DNA from: Anisakis pegreffii
Lineage: Eukaryota; Nematoda; Chromadorea; Rhabditida; Anisakidae
Direction: 5' to 3'
Assembly: GCA_035041965.1 (NCBI GenBank)
Contig: JAPYMA010000179.1
Span: 62,001 to 126,000 of the forward strand
Length of the DNA: 64,000 nt
This document shows positions 39,501 to 54,500 of the stretch, piece after piece (the first letter of the stretch is position 1; each line of letters starts with the position of its first letter). A program made the position numbers and the translations under genes. The notes beneath the pieces were generated by a model, which was not told the DNA's origin, made no database searches, and saw only the letters and a list, made by a program, of their open reading frames with translations.

Positions 39501-42500
39501 TCACACGTCCGTCATTTCATGAACTGCATTGTACTGTATGTGTACTGTATGCGCGCATTCATACATTTATGCTTCTTTGTGTTTGATTTCATCTGATAAT
39601 ATTTGTCTATGATTGTGTTGTGTCCATATTGATATTGCTTGCCACTGGGGTGCGTTGGGTGTATTTTTTGACCCCTGAACGTGCTTGGTTCGGGATGGCT
39701 TGGTATGAAATGTAATTCAAAGTATAGGTAATCATTTGCTATAGATATAATTCAATAATGCTCATTGTCAGTACAGGGTTGTTCTGATGTGATATGAATA
39801 TGCCGTATTGTATATTCACCGTGTATCATTCGTGCGAGGATGTACCACATTTATTACCACTATTACGAGCGAATTGCTGCAATCATAGTCGGGAGATGAA
39901 CAGCAACAGAATTATAGCATATTACCTAGGAGTATAGTATGGAAATTATTGGTGGAATGTATGCAAATTTTTGTTTGATGGCACAGAAATTCTCAAAGAA
40001 TGACTGGAGAATTTTACCAACAAGTGGAAGAACATGAGAATCTATGTTGAAAGATATGGAAACGTAGGAAGAGCAGAAAAATTCCGATGTAGAAGTATGG
40101 ATTTCAATAGATCCTAATGCGAAGGATTGAGTGGTAAATCATGACAAGACACAAGAGAAACATAAAAATTTAGGGTAGATTTCCTGCCTGACAATGAACT
40201 TCGTTAATATAGTTCTGGTGTAACCATCGAAAGCAAACCAGTAAGGAAACGATCGAGTTGCGATGGCATTCAAATCGTATGATCGGAAGGTGTCATATCG
40301 AGAAGAAAGTTGAGATAATCCACTCAAGAAAACAAATCACTGAATGTGGTAAGTCGAGAAGTAAAACGCCTTTGACTTAGTAATTGTGGGTTGTTGATTA
40401 TATTATAGCAGTCCACTTCTTCTGCTTATTGATTTTATACTTGTTCAAGTTGAATTTCGGTTGCAGAAAGGCAAAAACAAAATTTACGTCAGATTGACGC
40501 AAATCACATCAGAATCACTCCGATGTGAATCATATTAGGACACTGTGCGTTTGCTTACGAGAGTTCTTATCAAAAGCGTTGAGAATCGCCGATCAGTCAG
40601 AATGCAACGGACATAGAAAGTGAATGTAAACAAACACTCATGAATGTTGGCTGATCGAAAAAATATCACATCACTGCAACACTTTGTGGATTTTTGCAGA
40701 TCAAAGGTGTTGAAGTGAAGAACTGAGAACTAATGCACTAATCTAGGTTAGTACTATTATAGAAGAATGGACGCACATGTGGATTATCTAAGGATTATCT
40801 GGGAGCATCAATGAGGTTGCTAATCAAATCCGAAGGCTAAATGTGGGCAGAAAACTTGAATTGAAACGGCTGAACTGAAAAGTTTTCAAAAAATCTGAGT
40901 GCTGATCAGGAAATGAGCCAGAAATACCTGCGCACAGATGGGAATATATGGTAGAACTTGCACTTCTTTCTAAATAAGTAAGCAGCCGATAATACTGGAT
41001 TGGTTGATATATCAAAGAGTTAGCGAGAATCACTTTAAGATGAGGATAAACAAGGCTGAGTTTTCGATGAACCTTGCAAGTTCCACGCATTGAATGGAAA
41101 TATTGGAAAATGGAAATAATCAAACGAAAACTATAGAAATGATTGCGACTGAAAGAGAAATTCAATTAGATGTATGCATAATTGAACTATTTACATCATA
41201 TGTATACACATCTATGTAAATGTGATTAAACGGTGAATGCAATTATGAAAATAATTGATTCTAGGCTGAGAGATGAAATTTTATCTATGCCCATGAAATT
41301 ACATTCTACTTATGAGCCTGAATAAATCAGCTATGAATATTTATTGTTAATATTATTGTTATTCTATCACATAGCACATATTCAATGTGTGATCGATCAT
41401 ACATAAAGGTAATAATATGAAATGATACAATAAGTCAACGATAGCTGCAAAAGTAGAATGTCAATCGTAAAAATGAGAATTTGCATTAGGGGAAGGAAGC
41501 ATTCGCATCATAATTGTATCGTCATCGTTCAAACAGAACGTGCACTCACTATCAAGCGTAATGTTCATTTGCGAAATTGAAAGTCACGATTTTGCGTTTT
41601 GCTTGAAGTTTTAGTGAAACCTAATACATATTATTAATTACTTTTTCTACAGCCCAATGAATCATGGGTCAAACTGATTGTGAGCAACTTTGCGTGTGCG
41701 CGATGACACGTAATAGGAGTGCACGTATCGGATTTGCTAAACTCGCCCGCACATTATTTTTTCGCTTAAAATTTTGATAATTAGTCATCATCAGTTACTC
41801 GCTATAAACCTACTCATTCGCATTCCTTAATCAGCGGACGAGAAGTGGGCGTTTGCGTTTTGAATTTTGACGAGAAGCATTTTGAATTTTCGAGATGATG
41901 CAAAAACTGCGATCTCAGAGATCTTGGATTATCAAAAGTTGCGGCGGCTAACTTCCGCTATCCCCGGCAGAAGTTAGCGGAATAGCGCGCTATTGCTCAA
42001 CACTGGATCAGATCATACGAGAATGACGTCGATCACATGGAAAGTTAGTTATTCATGCACGTGCGAGCGATTCTTCATTCAATTCTGTAATAAATTGTGC
42101 TCTAAATGCTTATTTATTTTCTTGTGTCCATTCGAAAAGCAAATGAAAAATATTCCTCCATATAAACAAATATGTATGTACGTATAAACCTTATACACTC
42201 ATAATACTCGATTCGACATGTACGATGGAATGATAGAAGAGCAACAAAAAGATAGAGAAACAAGAACCTGATCGGAATAAAACTGGAATGGAGGTGTTTG
42301 AGTTTGAGGATGTGGTGGTGGTGGTGGGTGGATAAGGAGTTGTTGAGATGCTGCTGGTGACGAGGACGACGGCTGGTGACAGGGTGGTTGCAGTGGTGAT
42401 GGATTATTTGGATTGCTGCTTGTTGAATTGTTGTTTTTATTATTACGATTACTGACAGAATTATTACTGTTACTAGTGATATTACTGTTACTGTTAGCAA

Positions 42501-45500
42501 CAGTATTCGTCGTATAGTCACACACTGAGTCTGTAGGTGTTGTTGGGACCTCAGCGAAGATTGTGGTACACAATTGCGATAGGGCGTCCGAATTGGTTGA
42601 CGATGGCTCAGAACACTTCTGAAAATTGGAATTATTGACGAATGATTGGATTCTCAGTGCACTGTACATAATAGATTGTTTGCTAGCTGTGTGGTAGAAG
42701 GTATTGCGTACGCGAGCGGATGCAATATGCTTGTGTTCAAATGGCTGCTTCATTTTAATCATAAATATTCTATGATATCATTGCTGTAGGGCTGAACTGT
42801 GATAACAACACTGTTGGGCAGTATTGTGATAAAAATAATTGTCATAGGAACAATGATAAGAAGCGAACTGCTTAGGAGAAGAACATGGCAAGCCAGAATT
42901 ATTCTTCAGTTTGCAGTCGTCCTCAACGAGTGTTCTATGATATAAAGACATGAATTCATATGCTAATACAATAGGTGATTATTGCAATACGCATTTCAAG
43001 TGTCTATACTTGGGCGAATTTCGAGTGCGCACTTTTATGAATTTCAAACGCCTTGTAAATTGAAATGTTAATTTTTCAGTCATCGTTACATTTTTCAGTC
43101 ACTTTCTGTTTATCAACCAAAACTGCTTATCATCAAAACAGACCAGCCGACCAGCAAATGTGATGTTATAAATGGCTTCGAGTTAATTATTCGTCTCAAG
43201 ATGAGAAACTATACAATATGAAATATAGAACACATAACCTGGGTATGCAGGAAACGTGAAAGATGTAGGAAACGAGACGTATTGTATGTAGGAAACATAT
43301 TCAGCGTTGATGAGAAAATATGCAATACAATCGGAAAAAATTAACGAATTTCATCTGTTTTCCATTCATTCCTTATTCAAGCATTAATCACATCACATCA
43401 AAAATGCATTCATCGCTGAATGAGAAAATACATTATACGGGAATGAGCAAATGTGCAAACCAACGAAGATATTCATTTATTTACTTCAATTCAACTGAAA
43501 CTCAAATAGATCGCTACAATAAACCATACAGACCGGCAAATTTGACATCTTGATATTGACAGAACATTCTCGGGGAATCGCAAGCCACTAGCATTTCAGT
43601 TCCTCTAATCAACGAGCGCTTTACAGATCAACTAGGATGTAGATAATGGAGAATTGGAAAAGAACTAAACATTTTGAATAAGAAAAGAAAAACAAATTGC
43701 GTGACTTCAGTTGTGAGCATCACAATCGATCAGTTGACATTTCTGGGTACGACTGCACTTCTCATAGAGAAGGCTGTGTACCTGAAAAGTTGCATGTCTG
43801 AACCCAAAAATTTGCGGAAAAATCCACTGACCAATTCGGTGGGGATCGACGACGGTGGTGAGAGTGTCTCGAAGTGAACGCTGGCGGAACTTTCCGTAGC
43901 CGTGGCCGGAGAGATGGCATCGATGCCGCAGCGCGAAACATCGAATGGCGTCTCCGGCGAGAGTGTTTCGGACGGTGTCGAATGGCGACGTTTGTCCAAA
44001 GCGGTGTCCTCAATGGCACACGACTTCAGCGATTCACTGCTCGACGACATCTTCAATTTAGCGTTGTTGTTGGTACCGTTGTTATCGCTAGAAGATCCGC
44101 CTGGTGCCGAGAATTGCTTTTGCAGGCAATGCTTCAAGCATCTGAAAATGCTAATCAATTGATGAGAACCACATCTTTTTCGTTGACATCACATCTTCGT
44201 TGAAAAGTTGCGCATAGAATCAGCATCAACATTACCTTCTGAATTAGTTTTCTGGGTGCTTGAAAGCAATGCGAGGAAAATCGCACTTAATAGCATTAAA
44301 CTTTAAAATCTCTAGTCATCCAAAGAAAGCAACTCTTTCACAGCAATAAATGAGTAGCTAAAAAAATTTTCATAGAAACTGAATGTTTTCATGATAAAAT
44401 CAAAAGCAAATGCTACAAATGCAGCCACAAGATTCACCACAGAACACATGAATGCTGCTTGGACAGAATGGAACGACCACTTGACCGCCAAACTCATTGA
44501 GAAAGTAACAATAAGAAAAACGCGATGAATGCAAAAGATTTGAAGTTTCTGAAGGAAACGACCTAATAACAGCACATTCGAGCACAATCGATCCATCGGA
44601 ATTGTTATTTGCAGATTTCAGGGTACGTGCACGAGTTGAGATGATATTCTCTTTGATGCATAACCGTAATTCGGCACTGCATTCGGCTACTGCAAAATTT
44701 TTGTTACTTGAAATACGACATAACAGATTTTCGGTATCAGATATATGATCAGCCAATTAACTCCCGACTAGGCTCATATATTTCGTAAATTACTACTGAG
44801 ATCACGAAGGCAATGCTGTGAAATGCAGTTGCGATCGTGTCTATGATATATGGTTATGAAATCTTTTAGAGTGAGCTATTGAAAGCGGTGCTCGGATTCA
44901 CCTGAATCAAGCAGCGTGTCCAACACTGATTTGTCATCCCTAACACAGAGTTGATCAATCCGTCGACCAATCACGTCCGATGCATTCAGGCCACATATCG
45001 AATCCCTAAACTCAACAAACAAATTGAAGTGATTATTTCATGATTGTTGCAAGCATTCACTTTACTTTTTTAAAAAAAACTCATCAGTTGTAAAGGTGCA
45101 TTCAAATGAACGCCTTCGAAGATACTGACGAATTTCCATTTTCAAATTTCCGTTTTCCTCATTTCAAAACTGAGCAATTGAATGAATGCCGGCATTACTG
45201 ACAATGATGTAAATGAAGAGTTTCAGTGCATTATTGCTATGGACACAACTGATGAATAGAATAGAGCACCTGAAGTGAGCATCGGTGATTCTGTGTGAAG
45301 GATTGAGAGTGAATGAGATCAGTGACGATTTCGTTTCGTCGAGAGGAAGACTCGATTCCGATAGTGAAGGACGTCTTGCGACACATACTACACAGCTTCG
45401 TTCTGAAATCTTATTAGACTTGAATGAATCATTCCATTATTCGGCTTGTGCATACAGCTTGCTTTTAAACTAATCATTGTTGCCTTCTTTCGGGGTCGGG

Positions 45501-48500
45501 AAGGGGATAACATTGTTTCTGAGATTGTGAATTTCCGTTTGTGACTGTTTTTAAATCATTTTCAAGAAGAACTATGATATATGAATGCATATCAATGGAA
45601 TAGAACAGCTGGACTAAGAGCATGGGTCAATGCAATCTCTGAAAGTCTGGATAACAGGGGAAGGAAACTCAATAGTAACATCAACATTAATGATAAAAAT
45701 TGCGAAAATAGTCGAGAAAAATCAGAAGATATTCACTAGAATTCATTAGGAAGACAAGCCTCAACGAAATGACTCTTTCAGAGCATAATGGAGAGATCAA
45801 AGAGATGAATGTAGCGCTCTAGCGTCAAAACCACTGTTTTAGGACAACTGACTTAGAGACAACTGCTCCCAATGAATTGCTTTAAATTAAAAGCGAAAAA
45901 CAACTTCTCCAACACTCCGTCCTACGAGTCCCCTAGACAGAAGGAGGAATCAAATGCAATTCTCGGAGCCCACATAGTCCATCGCAGTTCTAACAATGCA
46001 TCAAAAAGCAAACAATCAAGAATACGAACTAGGCTTCCGTTTAGTATCATCGAGCCTCAGAATCCAATCTTCTTTCTCGGCTTCGGGGAATTTCTTCCGA
46101 ATTTGACTCAATAAATGAATCGGATTCTGTAAAACAGCCATAACGGCGACCAATTTGATTGACGAAATTGGACGATATAATCCTCCTCTTCAGTCAGTCA
46201 GCTGACTTTGGTTTGTTGATGATTTGATTGGTTGAAAAGTTTATCGAAATGACGAATTCACATCAAACGATGATATGTGGTATTTAATGGAATTCGTTAT
46301 ATGCTACACATTTTCTATGTACTGAAATTAGCAAAATTTCACTATCGCAGGCATTCACCAGCAAACAGATCGTCAATACGAACGCGTAATGAATACAAAA
46401 AAGAACAAAATAAAATTGTTTCGAAAATTATCAATTCTAATCATCACCAACGAGATAAATGTGCTCAAATCTTCGATATATGAGCTAATAATTTCGAATG
46501 AACGGTTCAGATTTGAGAGCTCGATTCGAAATTCATAAGTGAAGAGATATTCGTGACAAGTTGCACTTCACGCGACAGTCACTGATGAGATCAACAAGTA
46601 GTGTTGCTTTCAACAGAAAAAAAGTCGTTTGAAAGTCCATATTTATGGATCAAAAAAGCCATGCTAATGTATTGATCATGATCATAAAAGGTGTCGAACT
46701 AATAATTAGGTAGATCAGAAGCACGTATGAATTCAATCTTCTGTGACTGACCAAAACAAAAAGCATCTGAAAACTCAGACGACCTTATCAGTTATAGAGT
46801 TTACTATTCAGAGAATGAAAATCATTGCAAGATTCCAATTTCCGTCATTGATAAGAACCGAGTTTCTTTTTTCTGCATTGACCTTACAAAACAATACAGC
46901 AGCAGCTCTCGATGTAGAAATGCGAATGACAGATTGATATTGATAGATATGGAAACGTGCCTTCTCACTGAGTTCTTTGTATGATATATCGTCCAGAAAC
47001 ATTCAGCTGAACAAAGCTATGAACACGAACACAGAAAGTATTTGTGTCCGCAGTTTTTCGTTTGTATCAAAATGAATTTATTTGTGATTCTGAAGAGAAA
47101 TGACAAAATAATGGTGATATAATTGCACGATATTGTTCAAGTTGACTGCAAACTGGAAAATAATCGATCGCTATGTTTAAAATGTGAAAATCTCATCGGT
47201 TTACTCAAAGCACAGGGATGTTGGTGTGGTGTGGATCAATAGCAGTGATGTGGTTCTGATATAGTGATTGAATGCTAATGGTTCATGCCCACTGATTGAG
47301 TGTTTCGTTATGGTATTTAGCATTTGATTGCAAGCTAATAGCATGCGTGAATTAGCTGATGCTCATGAATATTCAGTGTAACAGTGCAGAGTTGGCATAG
47401 CAGTGCAGAATGAACGCTTTCGGAGCATTAAACAATTCACACTGAAAAACACATCGCTTCGATCAATTCGATCATTTTGCACGAGGAAACTTTATCGATA
47501 CCAAATGCCTGTTGAACTACTGTGCAAACAAACGAAAGTATCGCCTGATGAACGAATGGCTCATTTTCAGAGAACACAATACTTTGAAATCAGCTTATTT
47601 CAATTATCCGGAAATTCAATTACCTAAAATAAGATGAGTCAAAACAGTGCTAATGATGTGGTTGAAATGACGAAGTTGCTGGAATTCTATTTAGTTGGAA
47701 GCTAACAATGAACAGATCGATAAGAATATTTTGTCAGCAAATAAAGCAGTTCCATGAGGAAGCAACGAAAGAGTTTTCGTTCAACTGTGACGCTTTCAAG
47801 TGAAATGTTTAATGAGTTCATCCATATGAAATGACTGAAATTTCGTCTCCATAATTTCATTTTTGAGAACCATTGTGAATCAGTCACTGAATCGCCAATA
47901 AATTTGAGCATTTGCGATTGTGACGGTCACTTCCGTGATCAGTTGATGACTGATGAGTGACTCTTGAAGATAACTCATTGAATGGATCAGCTGAGTGAAT
48001 GAGCGATAAATTGGAACGAGTGAGAAGAGACAAGACGAGATAAGACTAGTGCAGAAGTGGGTATTGCTGCGAGCACAAAACACCAACAAAAGGTTTGTTG
48101 TACTCGATTGATGTGAACGAACGTACCAGGTGCGCTGGCACGAACCATATCGCTTTTTTGCATCAGGTTTCACCTTTTATCAAAAAATACATCCATTAAG
48201 TGAAAAACTTCAACGACTATAATTGTAGCGAAAAATCTGCTAATTGTAAGATAAAAGTATAATGAACACACATCGTTTCCATTAACCAAAACAGTACCGC
48301 TCGTCGAATAAAACAACAACTTTTTCAGTTTTCCTTCAAAACAATCACGAAATTTCGTGGAATCCAACGCATTTTCTCGAGAAGCAGTGAACAATAAATA
48401 GATTGATTACGATCGATTTGTCACTTTGAATTTGTCATTGCCGATGAGAGCAGTGACGTTTTGAACACTATGAAACGAGAAAATATGAAATGAATGGCGA

Positions 48501-51500
48501 GCAATTTGGGATATTCATGATGTTGGACCTGCGAATCGAAAGAAGGATCTGATCCTTCGAAGCGGTCACAAAAATCATTAGATATCGGCGAATTTCGAAT
48601 CGCTCACAGGTCTTAATTGTCAACTTCATGAAGTGAACGGTACGCGAACTAAATCGGTATAATAGGTCTGATGTCGACAGTGACTTGAATGCATAAACGC
48701 TCAGAGAATCATTGATATCAGGCAAGCAAATTCCGAACGCCCTCCAATTCCAGGACGGTCAACGACTGAACGGAAACGCTGCTAAATGAATCCTCTGAAC
48801 GATTCGATACAAGCTTTCAAAAGCGAAAGTGACACGATGTGAAGTCGCATGAACGCTTAGTGTTGTTCAATTCTGGAGCAAGCAGTGTTCGGAGCTGATT
48901 CTGATCTCATGAAGCAATCTATCTGGAGGAACTTTGGTGCGGTTCCTTCGCATTAAATGCCCGTTTCAACGATTTAAAAATTTTCAAAGGTCCAAAAATT
49001 TCTGATTTAACAGATGGAAATTCTTCGGTATCGATGGATCTCAATTGGCATGAAGCTAATGACGTTTGAATAATGATTATCGTTTGAAGACTTCATGATT
49101 GTGCTGAACTGGAACGGAAGAGAATTGAGTAACAGAATACGTTCGTTATTCAGAAAGGGGGCAAGGAACCGGTATTGTGCCTGAAAGAAGCAACAAATCA
49201 ATGATAGTCTAGCCAAAATATTGAATACAAGCATAATCGCTTCAAGCTGAAAAAAAATCAATCGGTCGATTACATTTTGATCAATCGATAGACGTGATGT
49301 AATGATCGATTGCGAATAGACAGGCACTACCTGTTATTAAATTTACAATCAAATTGCATCAGTTAAATGATAATAATGATGAATCGATATTCTTTAAGTG
49401 TAAACAACAAAAAAAGAATTGCAAAATTACAATTAGTTGATTTTTTGCCGATTAAAATATTTCTCAACAACACTTATTGGCATTTACGCATTCATTTCTT
49501 CACTGAACCTTATTCTCTTGAATACCTTATCAAATGAACTGATCAAACGTATGTCCGTAACTATTTTATGATCCATTCATTTTAAACTTCAACGAAAATT
49601 ACAAGCTGAAACGGAGTTGAGAAGGCGAAATCATCAAAAACTACATCGAAATCAACGAGTATTTATCGATAAAATGGCACTTTGGATCGAGTCGGCTGTG
49701 CGATGGTAGCGTGTACGGGAGAATGAGTGATAGGTTCGAAAGGAACATAAAATCTAAGGAATGCTTACAAAACTTCGTTTGGTGCTTCGAATGTTTGCTT
49801 CAGTGCTTAATGATGTGAAAAGAGACTGCGATTGTGTTCTCATGCAATTGCAAACAATCGTCAAGCTTGTGTTGATAAGGTGTTTGGCGTGATAACAGAT
49901 CATTTCGGTTCTCATTCATTCAGATACATGTGATATATTCAATTACACAAGGTTCTTGCAATTTCATGAATTCTTATACTTCAATTGGATATATTTTCGG
50001 GAAAAAATGATAGGCCTCATGAATTGATAATATAACCATAACAACTATACGATATATTTTAAAGAGATTGTGATGGCACCGACCGAAGATCGATGGGAAT
50101 TCCGAACGTCTGAATCTCGAAATATGAATTCGGTCGATTACGATCAAGGAGTGCTGAAACTCGGTCGAACATCCGAATGTCGGAATATTAAAAAGTCGAG
50201 TTGGTTAGATTCAGACCGAACTGAAATCTTGTTGGGATGCCATCCATCACTACTATGAAATAGTAACTTGACTACAGACGACGATAGTATTAAAAGAAGT
50301 ACGCTTAAACGATTACTGCTGATTGGTAATGATGGCTGCTAAACGAGTGATTGAAACTAGTTCAGTGCTGATGATGATTTATGAGTGTTGTTATCAAGTT
50401 GACGATAATGACATCGTTAATGAGAATGAATATCTGTCCTTCGATCGGTTGTGTAAAACATTTAAGAAGTCTGTCTCTCTGCTCAACAGAAGTAAATGAA
50501 GGCGACATGCGTATCGATAAGAAATGATCGCTTATATTAGCAGAGCTACTGGCTTGGTGTAAGTTCGTGCGCTTTATCTAAGTTTTCTAAAAGTTCGCTT
50601 TCAAACCACTGAAGTGAGGCTAAGCAGTCAATCGACAATGTATTCTCCTTAGACTTCCACGACTTTCTGCCATCGTTTCAACAGGTTGTCGATTCCACGA
50701 CAATCGAAGTCCGCTGGATTCGAGGCGAAGAAGTCGTCTAGCCATGCTTTGATAGATTTAAAGAGCAATAGATAAAGATTTCATGATTTATACAATGGAA
50801 TCCCAGTATAAACCTAAATTGTTTTGCTTTTTCATGCAGTAAAATGCATTGGATACATTGAAAGTATTGTAAGACACACCTACTGCTGAGCAAACGCTCA
50901 CAGAGATAAATTTTTGATTTATCAGGGCATTACACGTAGATTGATCGGGAATGCTGTGCTATTTGATGCAAAGAATCATCCGAATAACTTGAATGAACAT
51001 TTGATGAGATGAGACGAGAAGCAATTCATTTGAAATAATGAAAACGATATTCGAAGGCGGAATGAACAGTCATCAGTGAATCGGTGTCAAACCACTGCTT
51101 TAAACCTTGCCAAACCACTCGTTATTATAAAAACGAGTAATCAACGTGCAAGAACGGATGTCCTTCCATATGATGGGGTTGACATCACGTGCGAAACAAT
51201 TTGCATTGTATCACGTCGAAGACGACGTGAGAAGCTTCAACAAATCATCAAATAAAAAAAAAATACAGGAAAAACATCTCAAAAAAGGACTGTATCAAAT
51301 GGCGGTTTGATATTAAGATGTAGTCATCAGTCAGTTATTAATGAACATAAAGAATAGATATGAAAAAAAGCACTGCAAACGGTGTGCTGCAGGCATGGTT
51401 AGATCGTTTATGGTGTCATATCATATCTTATCATACCGAGTCACAACACACCATCAGTCTAATCGCAATCAATAGCAATAAGGTGTTTTTTGGAGCCTAT

Positions 51501-54500
51501 CAAACCATCACATGCTCAATGCGGCACGTAATGAATCGTAAACTCATGCCCACAATTCCAAAAAAAATGTTTTGAGTAGAAGAAAACAGACAGTACTAGA
51601 GGCAACTAGGCCAGCATCAAACGGTGAATAGTATCGTTTCTTGCGAGCAGTATTGGTTAATCAATACGAATAGGAATGCTGATACGAATAGAAACAATAC
51701 TAATGATAATGATATTCTTCATCGAGATAGCTACCGCAATAACCAATCGATTGATTGATTGATTGCAATCAGCAATCACTGGTCGGTAATCATGTGATCG
51801 ATCAACTCAATCAATCAATATTTTCGTTGATTGCCTCATACGCTCTTCGATATCACTCAGCATCGGTGCAATCCAACCCAACCTTGTACGTATGTACTTA
51901 TAACGAACACACCGAACACCATTTTCTTAAACTAATAACAAATATGCAAACAACTTCTACGCGAAACTATAACGAATGGTGACAAGGTGCATCGAACTCG
52001 TCTATATTACAATTCTCGAACTTGTATATACATGATACGTCACGGGCTTTTCTTTTGCAATAAAGCAATTTGTTTAATTAGAATGTCACCCATCGCGAAT
52101 TCCGAATATGCGCTCGCTCACAAATATCTGAAAATCTGAAGAAAGCAAGCTAATTAGCACATATTCGTTAGCTACCATTCACAATGAAAGGAGATCGATC
52201 ATTGCTCTATGCCTAAATTCAATTTCTTTTGACTGATTAAAATGATGGAATGATCATTGGGTTCATGTCCCCTGTATTATAATTAAATGACAATATCAGT
52301 ATCAATACTATTGTAATTTTAACGCTACGACTGAAATTGTAAAGACGGATAATTATTATCCAATCACTAAGTGGTTGTCATGAGCGTGTGCTGGGGAATG
52401 TTCACGAGTTTACTTCTCTCCCCTGGATGATAGTGTCATCCGATGTCATAATAATAACAATAGATGTAACATTTGCAAAGTTTCCACTTGTGCAGATCAA
52501 TAAAACTGTTTCAAAGTGGATGCAAAATCTCAGAAGTATTTTGAAAAATCAGAAGGGCTTGCTGAAAACATGAAATATTTCGAGTGTTCATCAACTGCTG
52601 AATGAATACGGCGATAGCACAAAGTCGAAAATAATTAAAACATCGCATCGTTACGAACACTGAAAAACAATTTGGGATTAGTGTCGATGGTTGATTGTGC
52701 GCTTGTCATTGAAATATTACGGCAATTGTGAATGTTGGATGCCGCATTCGTTTCTTTAAAAAATATGCACCCAATTGACAGCATACATGCAGCATGAACT
52801 GTACGATTGATCAGAGTTGATTCGCTCGAAATGAATATCCATCCAAACAAATAATGTAAAAATTCAGCTCGGCACGGATCGACCACTCAACTTATAAATG
52901 ACTATCCCGAAACTCTCATATGAACCTTACTAAAAGCAATATTGATAAGACCATAATGATAACAATAACAATACTATCATCACTATTATGACAATGATCA
53001 AAATGATTAGGAGTAATTACCATATGAACAAGAACTAATGAGTTCAGTTGTCTTATTGTTGAAGATGTCACTGAAAGCCACTTAAAAACAGCTATCATCT
53101 ATTCATCAAAAAAATGAAATCAAATCGACAAGAAATGATTCGTTTCCGATAATTGTTCATAAAGAAATCATAAAACTGCTTGCTGTGTAAAAGCGGTAAA
53201 TGAATATTCAGCGAATGTACAAACAAGTGAGAACATACAAGAATTTGTATGACATTCACAGTCACTTTCATTCACCACTCACAATCCATGATCAGTAAAG
53301 TATTACATTCACGAGCGAATGAATAAGTTCGACGACGCAAGAATAACGAAACATGAACTGCATAAACTCTCGACAATGCACAATGCAGAGAACCTCTCAA
53401 GCACACAAAATCATCATAGAACACACAAAACACATCATACCAATACAAACAGAACAAAAATAAATTCTTCTCAGTGGACATTTTTTGAAGTCAAGACTAT
53501 AACGTAACAAGCAACAAATAACACCCAATCGGCATGCACTCAACGAAACAAATCGTTCAGAGTATTGTGAAACAGCTGTGAAGCTATGTTATGCTTTGCT
53601 CTTAGGACACAATCTGATGTGATAACATTTGATGATAATAACACATATCGCCGACGAATGTTTGCAGCACAATCACTAGCATGGCTAATTCACGTGATAA
53701 CGTCGTTTTTTACGATCGTTTTCTACCTTTATAACTTCCATTAGTTTCCTTCCCTTTGCACGTTTCTTTGCAAATCGTCATTATTTTATTAAAATACTGA
53801 TGGCGAACTCATAATTCATATTGAAACGTGTAGTTTGTAGACTTCACATACTGAACATAACTTGAAGACTCAAATTGTTGTTGTAAGAAAATAAATTCTA
53901 AAGAAAGAAATTGCGCACTCAAAAAACTCTTGCGTCATCCCCACCTGCGTTGACTGAATGAATTAATTTTCATGTGCAATTTGCTCATTTCAGTGCGCAC
54001 ATTCATTCGATGCATTTTGCTCTTAACTATCAACTTTGTCGATTTCGAATAATCATTTGTCAACAGACGAAAAAATGCTGCTTTAAAGTTCAATCTGAAC
54101 GTGTGACCATATCCGTTTGCGATTGTTGCGTGGATTTTTATTCTCATATAGATCTCATAGCACTGAATCGCCCTGAAGGTTTACAACTAGTTTTTCCCGG
54201 ATCACAAGCAGTGAGCGATGAGAAAAAATTCGACAACGGATCGTGGTAACTGTAATGCTCAACACTCCGATAACTTTAGGTAAGTAATCCTGTTACCTGC
54301 AATCATCGAATTCAGCTGCATAATTACAATCAGAAACTCCAATCGAGTACCCCTCTTCCAAGAGAACAAAAACTCCAGTGAAAACAAAAAATTTCTATTA
54401 GTATTCGCTTGATGCGTCACACCTCAAAATGACTTCCATCGTCGTCACTTGTAAACGAAACGGAAAATTCTCAGCCCGAAATCGTTTCTTTACTTTCTCA

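Noticed and set aside
42114..42521. 135-codon minus-strand frame rich in Ile, Val and His
   Set aside because: It is the alternative reading of the Asn/Ser repeat exon and would be an implausible hydrophobic protein.
43874..44203. Plus-strand frames of 86-109 codons
   Set aside because: They are shadows of coactivator exon 8, which has good splice sites on the minus strand.
49007..49327. 106-codon minus-strand hydrophobic frame
   Set aside because: It lacks splice sites of the needed phase and resembles AT-rich noise.
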